Positions 13,085-24,780 are shown, counted from the stretch's first letter. The stretch: 64,000 nucleotides of DNA from Castor canadensis (GCF_047511655.1 NC_133387.1:41582853-41646852); one strand, 5' to 3'. Numbers and translations are program-made. Notes: generated by a model not told the origin, from the sequence alone.

Positions 13085-14182
13085 TGCAAGCTAAACAACT
13101 TTATGGCTTCCGACATTTTCCATAGTGGTTGTACTAGCTTACGTTCCCACCACCAGTGTATAAGAATTCCTTTTTTACCCTGCATTCTCATCAACATTTG
13201 TTGGTGATGGTGTTCTTGATGATAGCAATTCTAACAGGAGAAAGGTGGAATCTTAGCGTGGTTTTGATTTGCATTTCATTTATGGCCAGGGATGGTGAGC
13301 ATTTTTTCATGTGTTTTTTAGTCATTTGGACTTCTTCATTTGAAAAAGTTGTGTTCAGTTCAGTTGCCTGTTTCTTTATTGAGCCATTGATTTTTTGAGA
13401 GTTTAGGTTTGTGATCTCCCTGTATATTCTGTTTATTGGTCCTTTGTCTGATGTATAGCTAGCAAAGATTTTCTCCCATTCTGTGGGTGGTCTCTTCAGT
13501 TTAGAGATCATTTCTTTTGTTGTGCAGAAGCTTTTTAATTTCTTGTAGTTCCATTTGTCCATCCTTTCTCTTAGTTGCTGAGCCACTTGAGTTCTATTGA
13601 GGAAGTCCTTGCCTATGCCTATTGCTTCTAGTGTATTCCCTGCTCTTTCCTGTACTAGTTTCAAGGTTTCAGGTCTAATATTTAGGTCTTTCATCCTCTT
13701 TGAGTCAATATTTGTACAGGGTGACAGGCATGGATCTAGTTTTGGTTTTCTGCAGGCAAATATCCAGTATTCCCAGCAACATTTGTTGAAGAGACTGTCT
13801 TTTCTCCATCATAAGTTTTTGGCAACTTTGTAAAAAATTAGGTGGGTGTAGCTGCTTGGATTCATATCCAGGTCCTCTATTCTGTTCCTCTGTTCTTCAT
13901 ATCTGTTTTTGTGCCAGTACCATGCTGTTTTTATTGCCATGGCTCTGTAGGATAGTTTGAAGTTAGGTATTGTGATACCTCCAGTGAAGCTCTTTTTTGC
14001 TCAGTATTGCTTTTGCTATTCACTGTCTTTTGTGTTTCCAAATGAAAAGAGATTTTTCAATCTCTGTGATGAATGTCATTTGGATTTTGATGTAGATTGC
14101 TTTTGGTAGTATAGCCATTTTTACTAGGTTGATTCTCCCAGTCACTGGGCATGGGAGATCTTTCTACCTTCTGTATTCCTGG
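13085..14182 (-). pseudogene. L1 LINE ORF2 C-terminal region, decayed
   Basis: A minus-strand LINE-1 fragment of about 1.1 kb. The open frame at 13191-13694 (167 codons) reads as the C-terminal third of L1 ORF2p, the part after the reverse transcriptase. It has blocks such as [63 protein letters not shown] and [14 protein letters not shown]. Upstream ORF2 sequence continues to about 14180 but is interrupted by stops. The endonuclease and reverse transcriptase domains are absent, and the 3' UTR is also missing because homology stops near 13085. The fragment cannot be mobile. It lies beside an older L1 in the opposite orientation at 14215. Confidence 0.9.
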
Positions 14183-14214
14183 AGAACAAGTTGGCAATAT
14201 AAATCAAGATTTAA

Positions 14215-14660
14215 AAAATTTGTATACTATCTGCTCAATATCATTTGGGAAATGCAAATAAAAACCATAATATGACACTGCCTAATACCCATTAGGACAG
14301 CCACTGTTTACAAAAAACAAAAACATGAAAAGCAGCAAGTATTTGCAAAAATGTGGAGGAATGGGAACCCTTACTCACCACTGGTGAGAATATAAAATGG
14401 AGCAGCACCTAGGGAAAATGATGCATAGTATTTCCTCAAAAAATTAAAAATAGAGTTGAAATATGATCCAGTGATTTCACTTCTGGGTATATCTAAAAAA
14501 AAATTAAAACAGAAGCTTGAAGAGACTATTGTAATCCATGTTTGTAGCAGTATTATTCACAGTATCAAAAATTAGAAATATCCCAAGTATCTATCAATGG
14601 ATAAACACTATGTAGCATATACATGTAATGAAATATTATTTCAGATCATTTTTAAAAGTT
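14215..14660 (+). mobile_element. Old L1 (L1M-like) fragment
   Basis: Diagnostic old-L1 ORF2 3' sequence: atttgggaaatgcaaataaaaacc, cctaatacccattaggacagcc, atgtggaggaatgggaaccc, then caatggataaacactatgtagc. It is opposite in strand to the neighbouring L1 at 13.1-14.2 kb, giving a head-to-head layout. Confidence 0.85.
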
Positions 14661-16019
14661 ATTGAAATTGGGAAGTCTCATTCACAAAGAAATGACAATC
14701 CTTAATGCTTAAAAGATAATTTAAAATAAGTAGGCTAAGAAAGCTACTGGTTATTTTCCAATCATACCCTAAGTTGCTATCAGAAAGTCAGAAGCTATGA
14801 ATTTTACTAAAGTTCTATCACTATGTTTTCAACATGTGTATCTGTTTCTTGTGTTTTTTTTTTTCAGCCAGCCTTTCTCCAAAAGGTCATATCCTTAATG
14901 GTGGAAAAATTATTATTCTTGTGACTGATAATAGATAAATGGCACAGGCCTGTCCTTACTGTAATTTGGCATTCAGCAGGCTGTCCTCAACTCCTTGAAA
15001 GACTTGATTTCCCTTAGAATGGCTCTTTACCAGTTCCTTCCCTTTTCATAGCCCAACTAATGCTAGAACAGATTGTCTCCCACAGTGTAAACCCACCTGA
15101 CATTTGATTCACCCACTGGCAGCCACCCAACTCTATTTGGACAAGCAGGTCTCACTGAATGGAGGACATCAGTATTTTTTGTATGGTGGTTATCAGCTGT
15201 TTACAAGCTGTTGCAATCATGTTGGCGATACCATTCAAAAATAATCTTTCAGTCCTCTTCCCTACCACCATTGTCCTTTGAAATGCAGCTTCCAGTTTGT
15301 ATCTAGATTTATTTAGCTTTTAGCCCTGGTGCTGGGAGGCCTACAGAAGTTATCACTCAAACTAGATTTATGAAATTCTTTTGTGAAAACACTGTAAGTC
15401 ATTGGACAAAAATTAATGGAGAGATAAATAATGGGAAAACAAATGTTTAAGCTCAATTAAATTAAGGAGTTTACAGTTTCACCTCAACATGTAAGTGCAG
15501 TGAGAGAAATGACTTTGCAGGAATACAGATAGTCTTGATTTGTTTTCAAGCTGCCTGCTTTCAGAGTCCAACATCAGTTTGGTCAGAACTGACAACAGCA
15601 ATAGGTTAGGGGAGATTTAATTATAAAATGAAAAGAATTGCCACCTCAAACTTCACATTTCAGGAGAAATGAAGAGTAGATTAAAGGATTAGCTATTTTG
15701 TTGATTGAAAGTCATTATTGTTCTTTTAGTTGTGCAAAGGTAAATGAGGAACATAATCTAGATTAACACCAAATTGGTAAAACAGAGAAAACAAATTTTG
15801 CGGCTGGAGAAATAGAAAAAAAATATTGGCTAAATTGAAGCCTAGCAATATGACAACAGAAAAGTCCATGGAAAAGATGAGAGAGAGAAATCCCTGACAC
15901 CAGTGAGCCTGAGAGTTTTTAAGAAGAGTTGTGCCTCATATTCAAATTTATACATATGTTATTTCTATCACAGTGCATATCTGTCTAACACAGCTGCTTT
16001 ATGTTAAAAATGATCTAAG
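14661..16019. other. Unique sequence, no gene recognised
   Basis: A pyrimidine tract with acceptor-like ending at about 14860-14875 is not followed by a convincing donor or open frame. No repeat family was recognised. Confidence 0.55.
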
Positions 16020-16335
16020 GAGCCAGGCACAGTAATTCATGTCCATAATCCTAGCTACTTGTAGGTGGAGATCAGAAGAATCTCCAACCTGGTGGGAGTT
16101 AGACCCCATCTCAACAAAAAAGCAGAGCACGATGGCATACTTCTTTGATTCCAGCTACATAGGAGGTGTAGGTAGGAAGATTGCAGTCTGAGGCCAGTCC
16201 AGGCAAAAATTTGAGTCTATTTGCAAAACAACTAAAGCAAGAGAGGGTTGGAGACATGGCGTAAGTGGGAGAGTGCCTGCTTAGTAAGTTCAAGGCCCTG
16301 AGTTCAAACCCCAGTACTTTCAAATAAATGCTCTG
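16020..16335 (+). mobile_element. Composite SINE: two B1-like units plus tRNA/ID-like unit
   Basis: The first B1-like unit starts at gccaggcacagtaattcatg and ends in ccccatctcaacaaaaa. The second starts at gcagagcacgatggcatac and has a ttgcagtctgaggccagtcc segment. The tRNA-like unit starts at ggttggagacatggcgtaag and ends in gttcaaaccccagtact. The three-part order repeats at 55.3 and 61.7 kb and in reverse at 26.8 and 51.4 kb. Confidence 0.9.
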
Positions 16336-16539
16336 AGGAGTGAGGAAGGATTGTTTAGTGTGTAAAGCTTTCTGGAGAGACAGTACTTGTCAGGACACAG
16401 CAGAGAAGCAAGTGAAGAGACGGCCAACTCAGCAGTAGCTGTAACTCAAATGTCATTTCCTCTACAGCCTATGAGAGAGAGGTTTGGAAGGAAGGGAAAT
16501 AGGTTACATCCAGCCCTCAGTGAGCAGGGTTATCCAGCT

Positions 16540-16720
16540 CATAGCTATGTGCGTGCCAACACTCTTCTAGGAGCAACTATCCTGCCCCATAGTTAACCTC
16601 CCACAAGGTAGGTATTATTAAGGTTCTTTATTTGGAGAAGAGAAAACCGAATCATAAAAAGAAACTTAATCCAAGGTCACATAGCAAGTAATTAACAGTA
16701 GGGCATCAGAGTTCAGGAGG
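16540..16720 (-). mobile_element. MIR SINE
   Basis: The plus strand shows the reverse MIR pattern: ctcccacaaggtaggtattatta, then a degenerate gagaagagaaaaccgaatc, then ccaaggtcacatagcaagtaatt and catcagagttcag. Confidence 0.8.
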
Positions 16721-17269
16721 GACTGAGTCATCTCTGTTTCTGTCCACCAGCCCTCTCCACCTCTCTACAAACACCTACCTTTGTATGTGACCTAGACACC
16801 ATTTGGAACATTTGGAACTTACTGACTAATGGCAGAGTCACTACAGCCAGAGTACAGTTATCATGCCATCTTGCAAGTAAAAATGACCCCGTGTGTTTCA
16901 CTAGTATCTAGTGACCCATTTGGAAACTCCATGAGTACAGGGTCATGTCCTTTTTGTAGCCATATCTCTCCAGCAACTATTTTCTCTCGTCACAAACCTG
17001 TGCTCCAAATTATTTACTGAATAAAAAACTAATGCATAAAGGAAAAGTCTGATCTCGCCATTTTTAAAATGAATATCCATGCCTAATCTTTTCTTGATCA
17101 GCTCCAGAAGAGGGATTTCACATTGAATATCACTGATAAAGTTCACTTAAAAGAGGATTTCCTGACTTAAAAACTTAATATAAGTAATCCATATTCTTAT
17201 AGAAAAAATTAGAAGTTGCAGAGAAGCAAAGAGGAAAAAAATGAAGCTACGCATAAGCCAGCATGAGAG
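16721..17269. other. Unique sequence, no gene recognised
   Basis: Overlapping open frames on both strands (16829-17020 plus, 16943-17146 minus) are short and unrecognised. No clear repeat was seen. Confidence 0.5.
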
Positions 17270-17525
17270 ATAAATCATATTAATGCTTTGACAAGGAGCA
17301 GCCTTTGCTGTGAATAATGCGGTGTGAACTGATCGGCTTCTGGAAGAACCACCGGACACGCTCAAGGAATTGACCAGACACAGGCATTGTAGTTGTGCGG
17401 ATTGATACCCTGAGTTCAAAAGAGCTGAATTCAATATCCCAAGCGGAGGCCAACAGTTAACAATCACCAACTGAAAATCCTCTGCAAGCAGAGCTTGTCT
17501 TGGGGTCTTCATCCACAATATTTTT
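17270..17525. promoter_or_regulatory. Candidate conserved noncoding block with CpGs
   Basis: About 250 bp of balanced composition with no repeat signature. At least six CpG sites (aatgcgg, gatcgg, caccgg, acacgc, gtgcgg, aagcgg) stand out in a window that is almost CpG-free. A minus-strand frame of 123 codons covers it but runs on into AT-rich flank and resembles no protein I know. A preserved enhancer-like element or an unrecognised old exon are both possible. Conservation could not be tested. Confidence 0.3.
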
Positions 17526-17593
17526 GGAAGTTATAAAAGCTTCTTGGGACTGACTGAACTGATGGATCCCATGCACAATTCAGAAAAAAAAAT

Positions 17594-17604
17594 CCCCCCC
17601 CCCC
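17594..17604. repeat. Poly(C) run
   Basis: Eleven consecutive C following a run of nine A. It is a mutable mononucleotide run and causes the glycine-rich patch in the overlapping minus-strand frame at 17509-17817, which is not a gene. Confidence 0.9.
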
Positions 17605-18014
17605 AAACAAAGAAAAATTTACTGTTCTTGCTGCTAATATGACATCAGAAGTGGTAAAATTAGGCTGTCTTTGAAAAAAGCAACTTTCTTTTACTTGTAC
17701 TTCAGCCTGGACCCAAATCAGGTTATAACAACCATTCTTGTACATACACTTTTGCCATTTAACTGTCTTAAATTTTATATTGCTATGTCCCAAGGGTGTG
17801 AAGGGTGTGTAGTTCATAGCAAATAATTAACTTATTTTGAAAAGTTCATGAAAGGAGAATGGCTACCCTCAAAGGTTCATCTTTAATGCTTAGATTATTT
17901 GCTAATCCCCTATTTTTAATTAGGTCATGAGGCTCCACATTCATCATCAATAAATAAACAACATTATCAGTATTTAGAAGGTCTTCTTACTTTAAACTTT
18001 TAAAAATTTTAACT

Positions 18015-18190
18015 TTTAAACTTCTTTATTATCATATTATTGTTGTACTAGGGGTACATTGTGATATTTAGCAAAGTTCTTACAATGTATGTACTTGAAT
18101 TCACCCCCTCCATCATTCTCCTTTATCTCCCTTCCCCCATTCCTGGAATAGTTAATGTATGTTATAGCCTGTTATTTAAAAACCCATCCT
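18015..18190 (-). mobile_element. L1 3' UTR-like fragment
   Basis: ttgtactaggggtacattgtgatattt, followed by a pyrimidine-rich caccccctccatcattctcctttatctccc stretch. The same order occurs at 50750-51000. Together they look like the reverse complement of an L1 3' UTR of an intermediate-age family. The assignment is by resemblance only. Confidence 0.5.
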
Positions 18191-18199
18191 GCATGAGAT

Positions 18200-18440
18200 C
18201 TATTGTACAGCATTATATTGATAGTTCATAACAATGTATCAGATACTTTAAGATTACTAAGAGAGTAGATCTTAAATATCCTCACCACAAATGATTACAC
18301 ATTATTACTATGTATACAAATTACTTTGATTTAATTATTTCACAACGTGTACCTATATCAACACAAAACATTACCTTGTAGGTCATAAATATATACAATT
18401 TTTATTTGCCAATCATACCTCAATAAAGTTGGTGGAAAAC
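18200..18440 (+). mobile_element. L1M-type 3' end
   Basis: The terminal sequence of mammalian L1M elements is clear: aagagagtagatcttaaat, then tcaccacaaatg, tttcacaacgtgtacctatatc, and tacctcaataaagttgg at the end. Confidence 0.85.
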
Positions 18441-18444
18441 CAAC

Positions 18445-19660
18445 TTTTAAGATGATGGGAGGCATCATCTTAATCACTACTTGGCACATTTGACAAAGGG
18501 ACCTGGAAAACAAAGATGTCCTTAAACAAAGAGAATGAGAATTTGAAGTTTTACTTGCTCTGATTTCTAACAGATGCTAATCATGTTCTCAATCACAATG
18601 GCTCCCTACAAGACAGACCTTAAAATAGTAATCTAAAGGGAACAGACTCAGTTGCAAACATGCAACTTGAATAAACCCTTCCATCTAGTCAAGCAGGTGA
18701 ACTTTCCACCAGGTAGCGAGCATTCTCTGAGAACTGGGGCACCACAATAGTCTTAGCTTTCCAAATATAACATGATGACTTTTGGAAAAGTAAGATTTTT
18801 TTTCAACCAAAATACAAAATTTCCAAAATATCTAGAAATTCCAGTTTGCCTTGGTGTGTAACCTCAAAGAAAATGCATTGTTATTAATTTTATTTTCAAC
18901 TTTCCTCTTTGGGTGGAAAAAACCTTTTATTCAACCTTGTAATTGGGGACACCTAATACACCTAAAAACACAATTCAATTTCAGTGATAAATTCGTCAAC
19001 TGAGCTAAATGAAGCTACATTTTGGGAAATGAACTCACAACATTTTCTGTAAAGTAGCTTAAAGCTTAAGTGTAGATAGTAAGGTATAAATGCCACACAA
19101 TGGGACTTTTATATAAACTTCTAGTTCCATTCACTAAGAATAAATTTGTTTCTTCCTATCTCTTCAAGTTATGTTGGTCTCTTCAGGGAGACCTGGTTAT
19201 CTTGGGCCAGGCCAGCGATACTTCTGAACATTTGTATATGAGTCTACATAGTGCATCTCTATTTGGGAGCTGTTCTGTTTGCTTTATGGCTTTCATCTTC
19301 CTGTCTTCATGCTCTGCATGATCCTGCTGCTCACTAATGATTTATTTCTCTAAATGAAAACAGAAAAGTATTATGTCCATTGCTAGACATTAGTTCCATT
19401 TTCTTTCACTTTTTCAGCACTGTGATTTCCTATAAATTCTTCCTAACTTAACTGGCTAACTAGTTAAGTAACTATATTAGTTAATAATATAAAGCACAAA
19501 GGCTCAGACATTTTTAGTACATTAGTCTTTTGATAAAAAGACAACCTAACCTGCTCCCCCACCACCACCATCTTAAATTTATTTTGTCTGCTGTTTCAGT
19601 TGCTATACATGCTTACCTTTTATACCCAGTTGCCTCATAACTTCTTTAAATATCTCTTTA
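18445..19660. other. Unique AT-rich sequence
   Basis: No gene or clear repeat was recognised. The open frame at 19100-19321 is cysteine and serine rich without a motif or splice borders. Confidence 0.5.
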
Positions 19661-19664
19661 TAGA

Positions 19665-19800
19665 CACTCATTGACTTATGATGGAGTTATGTCCTGATAT
19701 GTCCATCTTAAGATGAAAATATTGTGAAGCTGAAAAATGCATGCAATACATGTTCTGTATCAAGCATAGCTTACAACACAGTACACCATAGTGTCTGCTG
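19665..19800 (+). mobile_element. Tigger-like DNA transposon fragment
   Basis: cattgacttatgatggagttatgtcctgata followed by ccatcttaagatgaaaatatt and gctgaaaaatgcatgcaatac resembles a mammalian TcMar-Tigger-family MITE (cattgactta-gatgggtta ... taagttgaaaatat). The subfamily was not determined. Confidence 0.5.
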
Positions 19801-19924
19801 TTTCCCTGCCAATGCTGTCCAGCAAAAAGTTACACTTCTTTTTCACAACTTTAAACTCCAAAAAAATATAAATTGCACTTTTGTAATTTGGGAACCACCT
19901 GTATTTTGAAACTTCCAGAGCTGG

Positions 19925-20995
19925 ATTTTTAAACTGTGACTCTGTTTTGTAATAAATTTAACACACATTCATAACAATTACCAATATATTTAGATTTATT
20001 CTTCCTTCCTATATTATACATCTAATTATCCATGATTCTTTTAAAATTTTTATCTTTCTTTGTCTGGCTCACTCAATTCTGACTCAGTTCCTCTCCTAGT
20101 GGCTTTTCTGTTCTAGAAAGTCTACCTTCCTGAGAACTATGTTTCCAATCCCCCACAAGCAAGGATATCTACATAGGTCCTCGGTTCTGCAAGAAGACAG
20201 TCCCAGATGAGGTCAGAGAGAGCAATTGAAGGCTGATGTAGAGACAGCTGTGGTCAATCTTCTCTGGAGAGCTGTAGCAGAGATCATGAGGTCCAGTCCT
20301 TGGCACTATAACTGCTGAGCAGCAGACGGGGAGGGTCATGGAGTTTTGCTGGCTCTGTCCAGAACATTGTGTTCCTGCTTGCGACTCTATTGTTTTGGGC
20401 TGTACAGCCTAGTAGACTTACTTTTTGACCCTCCTACAGGTTTTCTGAGATAACATCCTTTAAGAAGTCCCTTTCTACTTAAACCAGGGAGAAACAATTC
20501 TGTGCTTTGTCATGAATAAATCAGACTCAATCAATTTTTATATTTGAAAACATGTTTACTTTGCTCTTGACATTGATTCAGTGAGTATGAATTGATAGGC
20601 TTACATATATATATTCCCTCAGGCTTTTTATATTGTTCCATTTTTGTCTTGCATTTATATATCTGCTTCTCATTCTATTGTGAATCTGTTGCTTTTCTCT
20701 GGAAAATTTTTTTCTTTTTTTTCCCTTCTGGATATTTTAACCAGTTTTTTTCCTTCTTAATCTAGATGTTTTGAAATGTGTCTGCCATTATCTGGGTATG
20801 AATTGTTCCCTCCATCCTACCTAGTACTCACTGAGCTGTTTCAGTCTTTTATTTAAATGCCAAGAAATATTGTCTTTCCTCTGTTTAGAGGCCAATTTCT
20901 TGGCCTCTCCTGAATATTTTATTTTTTCCTTTATATTTTCCATACTTTTATTGACTGCATGCCTTTATTTAAGCACAGTCTCTGTGTTTTCCAAC
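19925..20995. other. Mostly unclassified sequence
   Basis: No gene was seen. 20640-20960 has a pyrimidine-rich character that could be a very old L1, but I found no decisive motif. 20090-20460 is a GC-richer patch without a recognised family. Confidence 0.45.
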
Positions 20996-20999
20996 CCTT

Positions 21000-21140
21000 A
21001 TAAGCATACAAGTCACCCTAGCATTTTATTGAAAAGAAAGATTCTGATTCCGTTTTATGGGATGGGCCTGGATCTTGTATTGCTAACAGTTTTCCAGAGA
21101 TGCCAATGCTACTGGTCTGCAGACAGGACACGTTAGGCAT
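21000..21140 (+). mobile_element. MER5-type hAT MITE
   Basis: Follows the MER5 order: aagtcaccctagcattttattg, gattctgattccgttttatgggatgggcctg, cagttttccagagatgccaatgctactggtctgcagacaggacac. The terminal repeats are eroded. It covers part of the open frame at 20870-21136, which is therefore not a gene. Confidence 0.75.
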
Positions 21141-21169
21141 TAGAGGTGCAGAGAGATGGGCAGTGACAT

Positions 21170-21318
21170 TCTCTAAGGTCAGTTTTGAATCTTCTTCCAC
21201 CACTCACTAGTCATTGACCTTGGGGAAATCGACTGTTAAGGACTAGTTTTTCCCTCTAGAAAACAAAGATCTTAATCTCCATGTTTCTGGCTTCTTGCAA
21301 TGATTAGGTGTGATTTTT
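21170..21318 (+). mobile_element. MIR SINE
   Basis: MIR core order: tcttccaccactcactagtcattgacc, ttggggaaatcgac, a cctctagaaaacaaagatcttaatc segment and a gcaatgattaggtg tail. Confidence 0.75.
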
Positions 21319-21324
21319 TTTTAG

Positions 21325-23005
21325 CCTGTACAAACCATAGGAGGCATGAAACAGTAAAAGGACAACCCCAGGCTTCTGCTGTCAGGGGTAAGCTTTAATG
21401 ATGCAGGACAGAAGGTATCCTGGCACCCAGGCTTCCGCCAGTGATGAGGGCTCTATTCTCAGCTTCAATCTCAGCCATGAAACTGTTCTTTGAGTTAAAG
21501 GGATTAGAACAAAGTGTCCACACCTGTTTCATCCCCACATGGATGCAAACCCCACCCAGAGAATAGTAACAAGTACACCCTATTTCAATAAAGAATAACC
21601 TGCAGTGTTAGCCATACAAATAGAGAAAATAAATCATTCAGTGATTAATGTAGTATATTGAAAGAAAAAGTTTCTGTTAAAAAAAAACTCATAAAGGCAC
21701 TCTTAAAGTGAAAATCATAAAAAGTCATGAGCAGAGAATAAAAATAAGAGCCTAATGTTTGGAGGAAAAGATTCTTGCCCTATAACCATTTGATTCTTAT
21801 GGTTGCTCTGAACAAACATAGTGAAAAAGGAAGGAAGGTGGGGAGGGAAGAAAACAATGACTGAGTAACTGTTCTATACCAAGTAATAAGCAACTATGAA
21901 CATGTGCTACGAGTTCCACCAGAGCTGAATCCCAAGCCCCGTTCTCTCAAGATGCCAAGAAGGGAGGACTCACACAAGAGAATAAATAGCACTCAGCAAC
22001 ACAGCATGAGAAGGGATAGGCCCAAACAAATGTTTTAAAAATTACTAGTATTACAAATTTAGTTATAGATACAAGTTTGGTTATAATCTTGCTGTTTACA
22101 CACAAAGGCAAATGTTTGGTTACAATTTCACTGTTTCACTATTCAAATGCCAATTTAATTAGTAGGCCAGTTTAAATATTTGGTCTTGGCAATGATATTT
22201 TTAGAAGCAGAGAAGCTGGAATAACTTCTGTTAGACAAAATGCTATAAGGAAAAGATCACCAGGTATTTGAGGAAAAACAGTAGTTTCCAAGAAAAAAAA
22301 TCTTAGTTCCACAAAAGCACAAAAGATTTATCATAAAATTGCTTAGCATTTTAGCTATGTTACTATCCTCTGAGAAGTAAGTCATGAATTATATTGCATG
22401 AAAAGATTTTGTCTCAAACAAAGTTTGGCAGGTTATTTTTAAAACTTGGCTAATCATTTTCACCAGTTTTCTTAGTGAAATTTTCTTAGAAAAATATTTT
22501 TCTTAGAAAAAATAACTTAGAGATTTGGAAGCTAATTCTATTCAATATAAGGTATAGTTTGCTATATAACAAATACAGGACCTTTTCAAGAATTTCTCCA
22601 AGCCATGTTCTCCTCACAGGAGGGTTGCATGAGAGAGACCCCTGATGGATTATTTCAGTCAAGGTTCAGATCTCTAGAATAGGTGAGATTGGTATGCTGT
22701 GCCCTCTATAGCATACACCTTCCGTGGAATGTCTTCTAGCTGCTTGGGCTATATGCTCACCAGAACACATGTAAAGTGCCTGGTACTAAGGTGAACTCAA
22801 ATCTACATCTAGCTCTTTATTTCACCTCCCTCCCTCTCTCCTTCTTTACTTTCCATCCTGCTCCTCAGAACTAGATTCCAGGAGTAAAGAGGTAAACATT
22901 CTCTCCATACCTCCATAGTTTTTTCAAAGTGTGCACATCTATCTCAAATATAAATATATTTGAAAAAATACAGGGTCCTAATTCCCATAATTTGAGATAA
23001 GAATG
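21325..23005. other. Unique AT-rich sequence
   Basis: No gene recognised. Contains local A-rich and purine-rich stretches (for example 21822-21856) but no assignable repeat. Confidence 0.5.
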
Positions 23006-23007
23006 CT

Positions 23008-23336
23008 ACGGTCTAAATGTTTATGTTCCCTCAAAATAAATATGTTGACACCCAATCCTTAATCTTAGGGTATCCAGAGGTACAGCCTTTAGTAATTGAT
23101 TGGGTCATGAGAGTAGAACCCTCATAAGTAGGATTAGAGCCTTATAAAGAGATCCTGGAGAAATCTCTCACCTGCCATGTGAGGGAACAGTGAGAAGGTG
23201 GCTAGCTATGGGACTGAGTCTGCTGGTATCTTAACTTGGACTTCCAGCTTCTAGGACTGTGAGAAATATGTTTCTGTTGTTTATAAGTTCCCCTGTTTCT
23301 GGCATTTTGATATAGCAGCCTAAATGGACTAAGACA
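23008..23336 (+). mobile_element. MaLR-type LTR, near full length
   Basis: Starts tgctacggtctaaatgtttatg and ends cctaaatggactaagaca, the classic MaLR LTR start and end. Internal landmarks include ctaggactgtgagaaatatg and ttctgttgtttataag. No flanking internal sequence is present, so it is a solitary LTR. Confidence 0.85.
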
Positions 23337-23408
23337 CTAGGATCAAGAGTTCATTGTATTCATTCATAAATATTTCAGATTTTTTTCTTTACTGTGAGAG
23401 GGAGTCAG

Positions 23409-23411
<3 letters not shown>

Positions 23412-23464
<53 letters not shown>

Positions 23465-23480
23465 ATATATATATACATAC
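23412..23480. repeat. TA dinucleotide microsatellite
   Basis: A nearly pure (TA)n tract of about 45 bp, then gtatgtatatatatatatacatac, which is itself self-complementary. The repeated Tyr-Ile frame on the minus strand (23411-23674) is an artefact of it. Confidence 0.95.
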
Positions 23481-23804
23481 TTGAAGGGTAAGGGTGGTGT
23501 AGAAAAAAAATCAATGTACATTGAGGTAGATGCAAAGCCAAAAATCCATTTTTTTAAAGTTTTACAATAAGACCCTACACAAGCTCTGGTTCTACGCCAG
23601 CCCTGGTTTGTGCCATCTCTACCTAAGTCACATATAGCAGTGAGCTTCTTGTTTTGCCTACGAAGTAAATTCATCCAAAACCAGGAATTCTTGCAAGGAG
23701 AGTCAGGAAAAGAAAAAGGTCAAAACTGAATTTTCTAGAGCATCTTGGTTAAAAAGGGACTTGTAACCAACCAGACCTGGCTGTCTCTACACTAGACTCT
23801 ATTA

Positions 23805-23905
23805 TTGAATTTTCCAAACCTCATTTCCTGTAAAATGGAGCTAAAATACATCTCATAAGATTGATAAAATGAGTAAGAGCATAACCTGGTGCTTGGGATG
23901 TAGCA
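23805..23905 (+). mobile_element. MIR SINE fragment
   Basis: aacctcatttcctgtaaaatggagctaaaata, then ataagattgataaaatgagtaagagc, the MIR core and tail order. Confidence 0.7.
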
Positions 23906-23924
23906 TTATATCAGTCAGATACTG

Positions 23925-24280
23925 ATGTATATAACAAAGAACTCTAAACTTCAGTGGCATGACAGCAATAAGCCTTTCTTCTCATACTTATAGATCTGAC
24001 ACTGCCTGTGGTGAAACTTGAAGCTGTAGGTATACAGGTAAGCTGAAGAGGCTCTGATCTATGTCTCTCTTCTCCTGGGATCAGCAGGCTCCTCAGGCAT
24101 GTTCTGCTCACAGTAATGATAGAAGCACCCCCACAAAGTTACACCCCAAGTATTTGCTTATGTTAACCACTAACACTTAACTGGCCAAAGGAAATTACAT
24201 CGCCAAGCCCAATACCAGTAGGGTAGAGAAGTGGGAAGGGAAAATGAGTATTTGCTGAAGACACAAACTATTATAGTCTC
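23925..24280. mobile_element. Old mammalian interspersed repeat, family uncertain
   Basis: Resembles the class with atgacagcaataagcctttcttctc, a gctcctcaggcatgttctg segment and ggccaaaggaaattacatcgccaagcccaa, related in pattern to 40195-40510. I am confident it is repeat-derived but not of the family name. Confidence 0.5.
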
Positions 24281-24484
24281 CTCCCTTGTTCATATTTATT
24301 CATGTCCTTCCCATATGCAAAACATAACTCATCCTTATGCAAAGATTCACAGAATTCTCATCTAATCACAGGCTCATGTTCAAAGTCTAGGATCTTGTGA
24401 TCTACATTGCATCTAAACATGGTACTTCTTAATCCAGAGACCTCTTATTAAATAGGCAAGTTATCTGTCTAACACAAACTGAAT

Positions 24485-24780
24485 GTTACTATGATTTGGA
24501 TCTTAAATGTCTCCCAAAAGCTCATGTGTTGAAGGCTTGGTCCCCAGCTGATGGCACTACTGGGAGGTGGTGGAGACTTTAGGAGGAAGGACCTAGTTGG
24601 AGAAAGTTGGTCATTGGAGGCATGCCCTGGAAGTATATACCGGGACCCTGACCCCTTCCTCTCTCTTTCTGCTTCTCAGATACCATGAGGTAAGCAGCTT
24701 TGCTCTACCATGTGCTCCCCACCATGATGTTCTTTCCATCTCTACTCTCACTGACATATTGTTTTATAAACATACTTATT
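24485..24780 (+). mobile_element. MaLR-type LTR (MLT1A-like), 3' truncated
   Basis: Reads tactatgatttggatcttaaatg, ctcatgtgttgaaggcttggtcccc, actgggaggtggtggagac, taccatgaggtaagcagctttgctc, caccatgatgttc. Good agreement with MaLR LTRs through the U3. The expected polyadenylation-signal end (aaaataaac-like) is missing. The open frame 24597-24782 lies inside it. Confidence 0.85.

Noticed and set aside
14855-14960. Exon after the pyrimidine tract ending ttttttttcag
   Set aside because: The following sequence meets a stop quickly in the frame examined and lacks a plausible donor.
17147-17518. 123-codon minus frame as a small membrane protein
   Set aside because: Its hydrophobic C-terminal part comes from AT-rich flank; no family resemblance, promoter or splice evidence. 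The underlying DNA is kept as a noncoding candidate instead.
23411-23674. 87-codon minus frame with Tyr-Ile repeats
   Set aside because: Translation of the TA microsatellite.
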